From assembly GCA_944326125.1 (NCBI GenBank), contig CALVCR010000137.1, positions 1-44,172 of the forward strand: 44,172 nucleotides of DNA. The letters are read 5' to 3'. A program made the position numbers and the translations under genes. Below the pieces are notes generated by a model. The model worked only from the letters and a program-made list of their open reading frames with translations, had not been told where the DNA came from and did no database searches. This DNA is from Candidatus Gastranaerophilales bacterium. Lineage in GTDB: Bacteria > Cyanobacteriota > Vampirovibrionia > Gastranaerophilales > Gastranaerophilaceae. Below, one piece after another: positions 14,189 to 22,981 of this stretch (the first letter of the stretch is position 1; every line of letters starts with the position of its first letter).

Positions 14189-14219
14189 GGGCGGATGGCA
14201 TGTGCCATCCGCCCTTTTT
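14189..14219. terminator. Bidirectional terminator between convergent genes
   Basis: A perfect 12-bp stem GGGCGGATGGCA / TGCCATCCGCCC with a two-base spacer and T-run. It ends the basic-protein gene and probably also the minus-strand mazG unit. Confidence 0.9.
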
Positions 14220-14232
14220 AATTTTAAATTAA

Positions 14233-14520
14233 TTAAATTCTGTTATGCCATACTCCGCCGGATCTGTCTACAAAAGCATCATAGCAAGACCAGATTCGGA
14301 AAATACCTGTAAGACCTAAAACAGCATGAGTAACGTTTTTATCTACAGGGTTATCATTAATTAACTGACCAAGTCCCGGCCATATAAGAAGTGATAATGC
14401 TGCCGCACCAACGGATCTTCCTGAAATTTGTCCCGGAGTTCCGTGGGTTGGCTCTGCAAATACCGGAGCTGCCATAGATAAGAATGTTAACAATAATAAC
14501 GACGAAAATACCTTTTTCAT
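14233..14520 (-). CDS. Small secreted/membrane protein, TM2-like core
   Basis: 95 residues with a signal peptide (residues 1-22, ending PVFA). The mature part has two hydrophobic stretches around SLLIWPGLGQLINDN and HAVLGLTGIFRIWSCYDAF. The Pro-Gly-x-Gly-Gln turn followed by a second helix ending in a W-x-x-Y-D-A block resembles the small TM2-like membrane module. Ribosome site AGGGAG. It is last of a minus-strand run after mazG and the parvulin gene. Function unknown. Confidence 0.8.
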   Translation of the reverse strand: MKKVFSSLLLLTFLSMAAPVFAEPTHGTPGQISGRSVGAAALSLLIWPGLGQLINDNPVDKNVTHAVLGLTGIFRIWSCYDAFVDRSGGVWHNRI

Positions 14521-14584
14521 ATTTAAATCTCCCTTTCTGATTCTTCTATATCAAAATAACATAGTCTTTTTTTTTAATCAAAAA

Positions 14585-14929
14585 CTAGTGTTTTTCAGTT
14601 ACCCATAGTAAGTGGTAGCCAAACTGTGTTTTAACAGGATCAGAAACCTCTCCGACAGTGCCGTTAAAAGCAGCATCTTCAAACGGTTTTACCATTTGTC
14701 CTTTTCTGAAACAGCCCAGATCTCCGCCGTTTTTCCCTGAAGGACAGGCAGAGTATTGTCTTGCATAGCTTTGAAAATCTTCAAAAGATTTTATCTGGCT
14801 TTTAAGTTTTATAGCTTCCAATTCAGTCGGAACAAGAATATGACAAGCGCATACTTCAGAAAATTCTTCAGCAATCGCGGCTGAGCATATACATGTAAGC
14901 ATGATTAATGCTGCAAATAATTTTTTCAT
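14585..14929 (-). CDS. Periplasmic parvulin-type peptidyl-prolyl isomerase
   Basis: 114 residues: a signal peptide (1-20, ending AIAEE) and a single PPIC/rotamase domain. The family pattern is complete: [67 protein letters not shown]. It catalyses cis-trans proline isomerisation during folding of exported proteins. It lacks the chaperone arms of SurA or PpiD, so it is a minimal secreted rotamase. The AGGAGGAGAC ribosome site lies in the 15-base gap after mazG. Confidence 0.93.
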   Translation of the reverse strand: MKKLFAALIMLTCICSAAIAEEFSEVCACHILVPTELEAIKLKSQIKSFEDFQSYARQYSACPSGKNGGDLGCFRKGQMVKPFEDAAFNGTVGEVSDPVKTQFGYHLLWVTEKH

Positions 14930-14944
14930 AATAGTCTCCTCCTC

Positions 14945-15709
14945 TTATACAAGCAGTTTAGCTTGTTTCCATAAATCATTAAATTCGTCATATGAGTATT
15001 CTTCTAATGGTTTTTTGGCAAGTTCTTCCATTTTACGGAATCGTTTTGAAAACTTTTTATTAGCTCTTAACAAAGCTTGTTCCGCGTCAATTTTATACCA
15101 TCTTGCAAAGTTAACCGTTGCAAAAAAGATATCTCCCATTTCGTCTTCCATAAGGTCTTTATTTCCGGTTTTAACAGCTTCTTCAAACTCTTTGTATTCA
15201 GAGCTTATGCAGTCTTTCAAGCTTTCAACGGAATCCCATTCGAACCCGACTTTAACCACTTTTTTACTGATTTTCTGGGCAGACATAAGCGCTGATTGTG
15301 ATTTCGATATCCCGTCAAGGACAGATTTTCGGTTAACTTTTTCTTCTTTTTTTAACTTGTCCCAATTATCAAGAATTTCCTGAGTTGATGAAACTTTTGT
15401 ATTTCCAAACACATGAGGATGTCTGTGCACGAGTTTATCTGCAAGTTCTTTTGCTACATCTTCAATATCAAATTCGCCATTATCTTTTGCAATTTGTGCG
15501 TGCAGTACAACCTGAAGCAGTACATCTCCAAGTTCTTCTCTAAGATTGGCTATGTCGCCGTTATCTATAGCATCTACCGCTTCATAAGCTTCTTCCAGCA
15601 TATTAGGGCGTAAGGTTTTATGGGTTTGTTCTTTATCCCATTTACAGCCATTTTCTCCCCTAAGTTCTGCCACTATTTTTATTAGACGTTCGACCTGTGG
15701 ATAATTCAT
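14945..15709 (-). CDS. mazG: Nucleoside triphosphate pyrophosphohydrolase
   Basis: 254 residues, the two-domain length of MazG. It hydrolyses non-canonical or excess NTPs to NMP and diphosphate. The N-terminal domain has CKWDKEQTHKTLRPNMLEEA and NLREELGDVLLQVVLHAQIA with the EExxE...ExxD metal site. The C-terminal half repeats the pattern as EYKEFEEAV ... LMEDEMGDIFFATVNFARW. It is first in an apparent minus-strand operon with the parvulin and the small secreted protein. Confidence 0.96.
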   Translation of the reverse strand: MNYPQVERLIKIVAELRGENGCKWDKEQTHKTLRPNMLEEAYEAVDAIDNGDIANLREELGDVLLQVVLHAQIAKDNGEFDIEDVAKELADKLVHRHPHVFGNTKVSSTQEILDNWDKLKKEEKVNRKSVLDGISKSQSALMSAQKISKKVVKVGFEWDSVESLKDCISSEYKEFEEAVKTGNKDLMEDEMGDIFFATVNFARWYKIDAEQALLRANKKFSKRFRKMEELAKKPLEEYSYDEFNDLWKQAKLLV

Positions 15710-15749
15710 AATTTAATTATACATCTAATATTTTTATATTGCTAAAATT

Positions 15750-16406
15750 TTATTGAGTAAACTTGCTTACGAGGAAGCCTGTAATAGTTCCAATTGCAGC
15801 CGCAATAGCTCCATATTTTATTACGGTAATTTTCTTAATACTTTTTTGGGTTTTTATTATTGCATCATAGACATTGTCTTTTATTGCTTTAGATTGTGTA
15901 AATTTTTTAGTATCTTTATTCCAGCAAAATTGTATTTTGTTTTTGATTGCCTGAAACTTATTATTGTGTTCTGCAATAAACCAGTTTTTAATAGTTTCTT
16001 TGTTTTGTTTTAAATTATCACTTGTTATTGTTTGCAAGAATTCTTCCGGAGTTTGTTTTAATTGGCTGCACATATCTTTTACAGCGTCTTTATTGGCTTC
16101 AAATAATATTTTAAGATCTTCGGGAGATTTTATTTTATCAATTTTTTTAATAATATTAGTTCCTTGATTATGAATATTCTTTGCTGTTTCTCCGGCCTCA
16201 TTAAGAAGTCTTTCTTCTACTTTTTTTGCAAAAGAATCTTTTATACCGGTTTTGTCAGTGATAGAGTTTTTCTTAAAACCAATGAACGCCCCGATAGCCC
16301 CTCCTGCAACTAATCCGCCAGCGGCAGCAGGAAGAGAGGATTTCTGTTTAACTTTGCTTACATCTTGATAGCCTGTCGGGTTCGTTACTGAATAAGAATA
16401 AGTCAT
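15750..16406 (-). CDS. Uncharacterised membrane-anchored protein
   Basis: 218 residues from ATG at 16406, chosen because GGAG lies about 10 bases upstream; a GTG five codons earlier is part of that ribosome site. N-terminus MTYSYSVTNPTGYQDVSK. A Gly/Ala-rich hydrophobic segment (PAAAGGLVAGGAIGAFIGF, about residues 26-44) and a C-terminal one (KYGAIAAAIGTITGFLVSKF) flank a helical Lys-rich middle. It could span the membrane twice with a cytosolic or periplasmic coiled middle. No family recognised. Confidence 0.8.
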   Translation of the reverse strand: MTYSYSVTNPTGYQDVSKVKQKSSLPAAAGGLVAGGAIGAFIGFKKNSITDKTGIKDSFAKKVEERLLNEAGETAKNIHNQGTNIIKKIDKIKSPEDLKILFEANKDAVKDMCSQLKQTPEEFLQTITSDNLKQNKETIKNWFIAEHNNKFQAIKNKIQFCWNKDTKKFTQSKAIKDNVYDAIIKTQKSIKKITVIKYGAIAAAIGTITGFLVSKFTQ

Positions 16407-16541
16407 AACAACACACTCCACTAGTACTTCTACTTAATATAAGTAAAATCGGTACCTAAAATTGCCTGAGAAGTTATTATTTTGAGTGATTCGTTACAAA
16501 GCTTAATAAATTAGTTGATTCTATTCATCCCCTTCTCAGGA

Positions 16542-16571
16542 TTGTTTTTTTTTCTTTCTTTATTGTATAAT
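16542..16571 (+). promoter_or_regulatory. Candidate promoter of thrB
   Basis: TTGTTT (16542-16547), 18-bp spacer, TATAAT (16566-16571). A second -10-like TATACT follows about 10 bases on. The ribosome site TAGGAG lies before the thrB ATG. Confidence 0.55.
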
Positions 16572-16605
16572 CCGATTATACTTTTTATTAGGAGAAACTA
16601 GTCAG

Positions 16606-17547
16606 ATGAAAGTAAGTGTAAAGGTACCCGCAACTACGGCAAATATTGGCCCGGGTTTTGATTGCCTTGGAATGGCTCTTCCAATTTATAACACTGTTAC
16701 TATAGAAGAAACAGTGCTGCCGGGTACAGGTGTTGAAATAAATTTAATGTCTGAAGAAGAGAATGTTGTCGACGAAATGATGTTTGATAATATTCCGCGC
16801 GATGAAAACAGTATTATTTATAAAGCTGTAGAAATGCTTTATAATTCCATTGGGCAGGAACCTTCAGAATTAAGAATTAATATACAGTCTCAAATTCCTA
16901 TAACAAGAGGTTTGGGAAGTTCAGCAGCTGTTGTTGTAGGAGGACTTATTGCTGCTAATAAGCTGCTGGGATCTCCCGCTGATGAAACTGCACTTCTTTC
17001 AATTGCGACAGAAGTTGAGGGGCATCCCGATAACGTTGCTCCGGCTATTCTGGGCGGTTTTGTATTGTCTTCTCAAGAAGATGACGGGTCAATTACTTAT
17101 AGAAAGTTAGATTGGCCGGATGATTGGGATATAACTGTTTGTATTCCGGATTTTGAACTTTCAACTAATATTGCGCGTTCGGTTCTTCCGAAAGAAGTTC
17201 CGATGGAAGATGCTGTATTTAATGCTAAGCACCTTGCAATGCTGATTACGGCTGTAAATACTAATGATGATAAGTTGATGAAACTGGCTCTGAAAGACAG
17301 GTTGCACCAGCCATATAGAGAAAAGCTTGTGCCTGGAATGAAAGAGATTATGGAATCTTTTAAGCACGAAGATGGTGTTCTCGGATGCGTGCTTTCAGGT
17401 GCCGGTCCGTCCTTGCTTGTAATTTCTTACAGATATGATTTGGATAAGATTAAATCTACAGTAAGAGATATATGGGGTGCACAAAATATTAAAGTAGAGT
17501 TTAAAACTCTAAAAGTAGAACAGCAAGGTGCTCAAATTCTTGAATAG
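16606..17547 (+). CDS. thrB: Homoserine kinase
   Basis: 313 residues of the GHMP kinase family. It phosphorylates L-homoserine with ATP for threonine synthesis. Visible are VKVPATTANIGPGFDCLGMA at the N-terminus, the ATP-binding loop PITRGLGSSAAVVVGG (about residues 95-110), EGHPDNVAPAILGGF, and the C-terminal GAGPSLL (VLGCVLSGAGPSLL). These are the three standard GHMP motifs. thrA and thrC are not adjacent. The gene is followed by a small conserved-looking ORF. Confidence 0.97.
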   Translation: MKVSVKVPATTANIGPGFDCLGMALPIYNTVTIEETVLPGTGVEINLMSEEENVVDEMMFDNIPRDENSIIYKAVEMLYNSIGQEPSELRINIQSQIPITRGLGSSAAVVVGGLIAANKLLGSPADETALLSIATEVEGHPDNVAPAILGGFVLSSQEDDGSITYRKLDWPDDWDITVCIPDFELSTNIARSVLPKEVPMEDAVFNAKHLAMLITAVNTNDDKLMKLALKDRLHQPYREKLVPGMKEIMESFKHEDGVLGCVLSGAGPSLLVISYRYDLDKIKSTVRDIWGAQNIKVEFKTLKVEQQGAQILE

Positions 17548-17640
17548 CTTCAAATTTTAAACACATTTCCTAATTTGCGGGATGTATTCTTCTAAAGTTT
17601 TGGAGACATTATGCCGATAATCTTTTTGAAGAGGTGAAAT

Positions 17641-17814
17641 ATGGCAAGAATAATAGAGTCACAAAACGGTTCAAGAAGGATGATTAAGATGTCTGTTGAC
17701 GATATAATTTCTGTTGTGCAGGATTACCAGAGGATTGTGCCAAGATTTTCTGATATAACTGAAGCAAGAAATTATCTTTCGGATACGGTTGTATTTATTC
17801 CGGAAGATGTTTAG
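17641..17814 (+). CDS. Small 57-residue protein of unknown function
   Basis: ATG at 17641 preceded by GAAGAGGTG, a strong ribosome site. The protein reads MARIIESQNGSRRMIKMSVD, then DIISVVQDYQRIVPRF and SDITEARNYLSDTVVFIPEDV. It has a basic N-terminal third and an amphipathic helix, so it looks like a small folded domain rather than chance sequence. Its stop overlaps the end of the convergent TPR gene by four bases. Function unknown. Confidence 0.7.
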   Translation: MARIIESQNGSRRMIKMSVDDIISVVQDYQRIVPRFSDITEARNYLSDTVVFIPEDV

Positions 17815-19469
17815 TAGTCCGATGAGGTGAGATCTGCAAGGGCATTTTTTGCTTCTTCAAATCCGGGATCCTGCTCAAGAACTTCGATGTAAAGCTCTTT
17901 TGCTTTGTCACGATTGTTGGTTTCGTAAAGAAGGGCAAGATTATATTTTGCCTTTAGTAAATTAGGATCATATTGCAGAGCTTTTTTGAAGCACTCTTCC
18001 GCATTTTTAATATCATGCTGGGATACATATAATAAACCTGAACGATAAAGCCCCATAGGATGTTTATCATCAATTTTAAGCAGGTCTGATAAAGCTTTTT
18101 TCTCTTCAAAAAAGTTACCGAGATAATTATGTGCTTCAGAAAGTTTAAGAAGGTATTTTGTATAATTTGTTTTTGCCTTGTCATAATCCAAAGCTTTGTG
18201 CAAATATTCAACAGCACTTGCGTAGTTTTTTAATGCAATCTGATTTAAAGCATAGTTGTAATAAATCTCTGGGTTGAGAGCATTGTACTGTGTTGCCGTA
18301 TTTAAATATTCAAAAGATTCTTCAAAGTCTTTCTTTTCAGCCTTATCTACCGCCCATTGAATATACAGTTCACAAATTAGAAGCCTTACATTTTTTGCCT
18401 CTTTTTGAGTAGCTTTATCCAGCAGCGCAAGGTATTTGTCTAATGCTTTCTGATAATCTTTACATTTTATATATGCATCAGCAAGTTCAACTGTCACATC
18501 ATATCCGTTTTGTGACATCATTACAAGATCTTCCAGTATAGTTATGCCTGCTTGAAAATTATTCAGTTTAATATTGAACAATGCGATATCATTTCTAACT
18601 TTGAATTTATCAGGGCACTGTGTTTCGAGAAGTTTATTAGAATATTCAATAGCTTTTTCATATTCTTCTGTTTCCACATATAAACTAACAAGTGTTTCAT
18701 AAACCCATAACAAAACTTTTGGATCTGTTACAAAAGACAACATAAATAGTAATGTTTCAACTGCTTTTGGGTAGTTTTTAATCTTTATATATAATTCAAT
18801 AAGCTTCTGGTTAGTAGAAATATCTGTAGGATAAATATCCAATCTTACTTTGTAAGCTTCAAACGCTGCCGGATAATCATGAACTTCTTCGTTTAATTGT
18901 GCCAAAATAAGGTGTACAGCTGCAATATCTTCATTTTTATCCATTAAATCAGAAAGTATATTATATACGGAAATGGATGAATATAGTTGATCTGTATCTC
19001 TGTATAATTCAGCTAAGGTTCTAACGACTTCTTTATCGTTGCTTCTGTGATCAAAAATTTCTTCATATTCTTTAATGGCTTTGGAATATGCTTGTTTTTT
19101 TATATAGCAATCTCCAAGTAATTTTTTTGTATCAATATTTCCGGGGTCTTTTTTTAATATAATAAGGCATTGTTTAATGGAATTATTATATTTTTTGTCT
19201 TTAAAGTAAGCATGGGCAAGATACTGTCTTACTTCTTGATGTGTCGGAACTCTGTCTAAGTATTTTGTTGCCAGAAGTTCAACGAGAGCATACTCACCTT
19301 TATCAAAGAGTACTTCAACCTGATCAAGAATGTTTTTAGTGGAAAGCTGGAGTTCTCCGCCTTTCGAGTTTCTTGATCCTTGAAACATGACAATGGCATA
19401 CAATACAAATATTACAATAACAGCCACTATGCAGGCGGCAACAATTATTATAACATTAATATTTGTCAT
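17811..19469 (-). CDS. Membrane-anchored TPR-repeat protein
   Basis: 552 residues. One N-terminal membrane helix (about residues 6-28, INVIIIVAACIVAVIVIFVLY) is followed by many tetratricopeptide repeats along the whole length. Clear ones are KYNNSIKQCLIILKKDPGN, AYSKAIKEYEEIFD, EYEKAIEYSNKLLE, NYASAVEYLHKALDYD and DIKNAEECFKKALQYDPN. It is a scaffold facing one side of the inner membrane, probably for an envelope assembly. The partner is unknown; the pilus/secretion operon begins about 900 bases away on the other strand. Confidence 0.92.
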   Translation of the reverse strand: MTNINVIIIVAACIVAVIVIFVLYAIVMFQGSRNSKGGELQLSTKNILDQVEVLFDKGEYALVELLATKYLDRVPTHQEVRQYLAHAYFKDKKYNNSIKQCLIILKKDPGNIDTKKLLGDCYIKKQAYSKAIKEYEEIFDHRSNDKEVVRTLAELYRDTDQLYSSISVYNILSDLMDKNEDIAAVHLILAQLNEEVHDYPAAFEAYKVRLDIYPTDISTNQKLIELYIKIKNYPKAVETLLFMLSFVTDPKVLLWVYETLVSLYVETEEYEKAIEYSNKLLETQCPDKFKVRNDIALFNIKLNNFQAGITILEDLVMMSQNGYDVTVELADAYIKCKDYQKALDKYLALLDKATQKEAKNVRLLICELYIQWAVDKAEKKDFEESFEYLNTATQYNALNPEIYYNYALNQIALKNYASAVEYLHKALDYDKAKTNYTKYLLKLSEAHNYLGNFFEEKKALSDLLKIDDKHPMGLYRSGLLYVSQHDIKNAEECFKKALQYDPNLLKAKYNLALLYETNNRDKAKELYIEVLEQDPGFEEAKNALADLTSSDY

Positions 19470-19582
19470 TCATATCCTCTCTTCTTGCTATAAGAATATT
19501 ATACATTATTTGATAAAAAAGTAAAATAATTTCATATAAACAGTATTTACTTTTTTGCGAAAAAAGTTATATATTATATAGT

Positions 19583-20182
19583 ATGAAACGGAATATATTC
19601 TTAATATCAGCTATAGTATTGATACTATCATCAACATCATCTCTTAATGCCGCAGAGTTTGAGGACTTTGGCGATATTGACCGGATGTGGGACGGGCAGG
19701 AATCTGTTACAAATAAGGAATTTGAAGAAGTTATGGATGCTTTGCAGTCCAATCAAAAGAAGAAAGAAGAAAAGCAGCGGAAGAAATTAATAAAAAAAAT
19801 CAGCGGCGGTGGAACAAGTTTGCATGACGGACTTGAGCCTGACAGTGAAATTCAGGAAATTCCGGCACTTAAGCCTGATACGGAAGGGCAGTTGTTAAAT
19901 ATACCTGTAAGTATATTAATCGATGGAGTTCCTTTGGAAAAAGGTTTTTATAATGTTATAGGGAAACGTGAGGAGAATGGCAAGGTTACATTGTCATTTT
20001 ATCAATCCGAGTTTTTTAAGGGAAAGGTAAATGCCATTGAAACTACTGATGATTTTGGTGAGGAAACTTTAAATTTTGTCAAACTGCTTCCTGAAACAGG
20101 TTCTAAAATTAAGATTATATTTGGCTCCTTAGATTTTAATGCTTATGTTTACTTGCCGTTTCAGGCGGAATATTATAAGTAA
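19583..20182 (+). CDS. Secreted protein of unknown function near the pilus operon
   Basis: 199 residues. Residues 1-23 are a signal peptide ending LNAAE. A charged helical stretch (QSNQKKKEEKQRKKLIKKI) follows, then a C-terminal beta-rich region beginning VSILIDGVPLEKGFYNVIGK with alternating hydrophobic residues and ending YVYLPFQAEYYK. No family is recognised. It stands 208 bases before the pilus/secretion operon on the same strand, so an envelope role is possible but not shown. Confidence 0.82.
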   Translation: MKRNIFLISAIVLILSSTSSLNAAEFEDFGDIDRMWDGQESVTNKEFEEVMDALQSNQKKKEEKQRKKLIKKISGGGTSLHDGLEPDSEIQEIPALKPDTEGQLLNIPVSILIDGVPLEKGFYNVIGKREENGKVTLSFYQSEFFKGKVNAIETTDDFGEETLNFVKLLPETGSKIKIIFGSLDFNAYVYLPFQAEYYK

Positions 20183-20390
20183 CAAAAATTAACAAACAAT
20201 TGATAGTTGCTATATTGTTAAAATATGATATTATTAATATAGGTTTTTACAATATTTTGGAAGAGCAGTTGTAATTTGAAAAGGAATTATAATGAAATAG
20301 TTTAAACATACGATTTAATTCTTTCCTCAATATTGTATGGTTTAAATAAGATAGAGGTTACAAGCAAATTAAAGTAGTTAGAAGTATAAG
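20183..20390 (+). promoter_or_regulatory. Leader region of the pilus/secretion operon
   Basis: 208 bases without a protein of normal size. It holds AAGGAATTATA followed by ATG-AAA-TAG (20292-20300), a minimal open frame with a ribosome-site-like lead, and an imperfect hairpin between AAACATACGAT and ATTGTATGGTTT (about 20303-20344). Several TATATT/TATTAT sequences could be -10 elements but no convincing -35 pairs with them. Confidence 0.3.
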
Positions 20391-21059
20391 ATGAAAATGC
20401 GCAATTATATGAAGAAAAGTCTTAAGGATTCCGGTATTTCTGAACTTACTACAGAAGAAATCCTTGGTAAATTTGGCGGAAAGAAGTTTTCCCGGGGTAA
20501 GTTATTGCTTACCGCGGCAGTACTGCTGTTTGCAATTCCTATTGTGTGCGGATTTGTATTCTCTTCTGGTTTTAATATGCAAACCCCGGAAGAAATGGAT
20601 TCCATACAACTGGTTTCAGTTCCTGCAGCAGCAACTTCAACAAAAAAAGATTTAATATCAATTCCGTCGGGAACGATAAAATCCGATCCGTTCCTGCCAT
20701 ATCGTAATATTAGCGGAACTTCAGTTGTGGATGTCCCGAAATTTAACCTTGTAGAACCGCCGGAAGTTTTATCAACGGACTCTGATGCTGCAAGAGTTAT
20801 GGATACTACTGTTTCAGGAATTTTGTATGATAAATACAGTCCTTCTGCGATTCTTAATATAGAAGGCAACGATTATCTGGTTAAAAAAGGTGATACAGTA
20901 AATAATTATAAAGTTATAAATATCATGCAGGATAGTGTAACCGTTAAGTTAGGTGCAAACACTTATAAAGCAGGTATTGGTGAAATTTTAACAGAAGGAT
21001 CATTAACCCAGAATGATGTTTCAAATTTAAATAATAAATTCGGAGGTAAGAAAGAATGA
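20391..21059 (+). CDS. PilP/GspC-like periplasmic-domain protein
   Basis: 222 residues. A short cytosolic N-terminus is followed by one membrane helix (about 36-58, KLLLTAAVLLFAIPIVCGFVF), a Pro/Ser-rich linker and a C-terminal beta domain. The block KSDPFLPYR followed by VSGILYDKYSPSAILNIEG, YLVKKGDTV and KLGANTYKAGIGEIL resembles the homology region of PilP and GspC, which link the inner-membrane platform to the secretin. Its stop overlaps the secretin start (ATGA). It is identified by pattern and position. An internal ATG at codon 3 or 7 is an alternative start. Confidence 0.8.
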   Translation: MKMRNYMKKSLKDSGISELTTEEILGKFGGKKFSRGKLLLTAAVLLFAIPIVCGFVFSSGFNMQTPEEMDSIQLVSVPAAATSTKKDLISIPSGTIKSDPFLPYRNISGTSVVDVPKFNLVEPPEVLSTDSDAARVMDTTVSGILYDKYSPSAILNIEGNDYLVKKGDTVNNYKVINIMQDSVTVKLGANTYKAGIGEILTEGSLTQNDVSNLNNKFGGKKE

Positions 21060-22975
21060 GTTACAGTAATATAAAAAGAGCTTTGGCGGTTGCGCTGTTG
21101 GTAGCATTCACAGCCCCTTCAACTTTAGCCCTGTCACCGTATGATTCGGAAGCGGTATACGAATCAACATACATATCTCCGGCGCCTGCTTCATCTATGC
21201 TTTTATCAGGCGATGTAAAATTGACAGAGAAGAATGATATTATTACTTTAAGTCTCCGTGATTCTGATGTTAAACAGGTTTTAAGAATGTTTGCTGATAA
21301 AGCCGGATTGAACATTGTTTTCCACGACTCTGTTGAAGGCTCTGTAACATTAGATCTTGTAAAAACTCCGATTAATGATGCTTTTAATTTAGTACTGCAG
21401 GTCGCAGGATTAAATTACTATAAAGAAGGAAATACATTAATTGTTATATCTAAAAAAAGTGAAGATAATGCTGTTTACTCAAAACAGGAGATGATGATAT
21501 TTCCTGTCAATTACGTAAGTGCAACTAAAATTGCAGATTTTCTTAATAAAAATGTTTTTGGCATGAGAAAAGCCGGTTTATCAAGCGTTGATGCAGCTAC
21601 AGTGAATGCTGCAACTAATGAATTGATTGTTTTCGGTATGCCGGGCGATGTTCCTATAATTGAAAAAGTTATTGCTCAATTTGACAGAGAACCTTTGACA
21701 AGAACTTTTGCAGTAAACCATACTACACCGGCAGAAATGGCTAATATGATTTGTAATATGTTATTACCATCAAGAGGAACAAATGACGGTTCTTCTTCTA
21801 AGAGCGGAGCTTCTGCAACTCCGCCTCCGGCAAGTCCCGGAACTTCAACCGGTGGTGCGGCAGGTATTATGACCGGAGCTGCTGCAAGTTCTTCCAGTGA
21901 TGCACTTAAGCTTGGAGAAGGTGTTGTTGCATGTTCCGTTGCTCCGGTATCTTCAAGTACAACGGTATCTCCGTTTGAAGTTCAGAACCTGTCAATCTCA
22001 TACTATCCTCAAAGAGGTACCGTAACTCTTATGGGTGGATCTGAAGCACAGGCAAAAATGATTGAAAGCTTTATTAAAGCAAATGATATAAAACAACCGC
22101 AAGCGTTATTAGAAGTTTCTATCGTTGAACTTAATGAACAGGGTAGTAAAGAGTTTACTAACAACTGGCAAGTTCAAAGCAAGGCATGGGGTATTAACTT
22201 CAACGGTGAGTCTACAAATGGAGGCAGATCCGGCGGACGTACAGGAAACTTTATACAAAATACAAGATATGTTTGGGAAAACGGATCCGGAGACCCGTAT
22301 CAGGATAATGATGGAAACTGGGTTGTTCCTAACCAAATTCAGCAGACATTCTATGAGCTTATGCCTGCTACAACGTATATAACCTGGCAGATCAATTACT
22401 TAATCCAAAACCGTAAGGCCAGAGTTTTAGCTAATCCTAAAATTTTGATTACTAACGGACAGCAATCTGTTATTGACTTGACCCAAGACTATGTAGAAAA
22501 AGTTACATCAGAATATCTGACTTCTTCAGTAACTGGTACTGGTACAACAGGTACTGCTCAAAGAAACTATACAATCGGTAAAGATTTGGGTATAAAGGTT
22601 ACTTTAACTCCGTTTATTTCTCCGGAAGGTTATGTAACGATAAATGTTAAACCTGAATATTCTACTCAGGCCGGCGAAGTAAGAACTCAGAGTGAAGTTG
22701 AAGGTCAGACTGACTTGGCTGCCACATTGCTGAGCAGAAGAAACCTTGATCTTAAAAATGTTAGAATTAAAGACGGCGAAACTCTTGTTATAGGTGGTTT
22801 GATTCAAGAATCAGAACAAAAAACAGTTAATAAAATACCTTTCTTGGGAGATTTGCCTGTTATCGGTACTGTATTCAGAACAACAGTTACTTCTAAAACT
22901 AAATCGGAGCTTGTTGTTATGCTTACACCGAAGATAATTAACGATGATGAAGGTACTGTTGCGGATACTTTATAA
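21056..22975 (+). CDS. Secretin (PilQ/GspD family)
   Basis: 639 residues. A signal peptide (about 1-25, ending TLAL) precedes a secretin/TonB short N-terminal domain with VKQVLRMFADKAGLNIVFHD and a further N-domain (AVNHTTPAEMANMICNML). An insert rich in Ser, Gly and Ala follows (about 240-290). The C-terminal secretin pore domain carries ARVLANPKILITNGQQ, VTLTPFIS, and the hallmark GETLVIGGLIQE then KIPFLGDLPVIGTVFR, with KSELVVMLTPKII. It forms the outer-membrane channel for a type IV pilus or type II secretion machine. Overlaps the gene before by four bases and is followed six bases later by the ATPase. Confidence 0.95.
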   Translation: MSYSNIKRALAVALLVAFTAPSTLALSPYDSEAVYESTYISPAPASSMLLSGDVKLTEKNDIITLSLRDSDVKQVLRMFADKAGLNIVFHDSVEGSVTLDLVKTPINDAFNLVLQVAGLNYYKEGNTLIVISKKSEDNAVYSKQEMMIFPVNYVSATKIADFLNKNVFGMRKAGLSSVDAATVNAATNELIVFGMPGDVPIIEKVIAQFDREPLTRTFAVNHTTPAEMANMICNMLLPSRGTNDGSSSKSGASATPPPASPGTSTGGAAGIMTGAAASSSSDALKLGEGVVACSVAPVSSSTTVSPFEVQNLSISYYPQRGTVTLMGGSEAQAKMIESFIKANDIKQPQALLEVSIVELNEQGSKEFTNNWQVQSKAWGINFNGESTNGGRSGGRTGNFIQNTRYVWENGSGDPYQDNDGNWVVPNQIQQTFYELMPATTYITWQINYLIQNRKARVLANPKILITNGQQSVIDLTQDYVEKVTSEYLTSSVTGTGTTGTAQRNYTIGKDLGIKVTLTPFISPEGYVTINVKPEYSTQAGEVRTQSEVEGQTDLAATLLSRRNLDLKNVRIKDGETLVIGGLIQESEQKTVNKIPFLGDLPVIGTVFRTTVTSKTKSELVVMLTPKIINDDEGTVADTL

Positions 22976-22981
22976 TAAATT

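Noticed and set aside
13764-14208. Hydrophobic open frames antisense to the basic secreted protein
   Set aside because: Lys/Gln codons read backwards give Phe/Leu-rich frames; a composition artefact.
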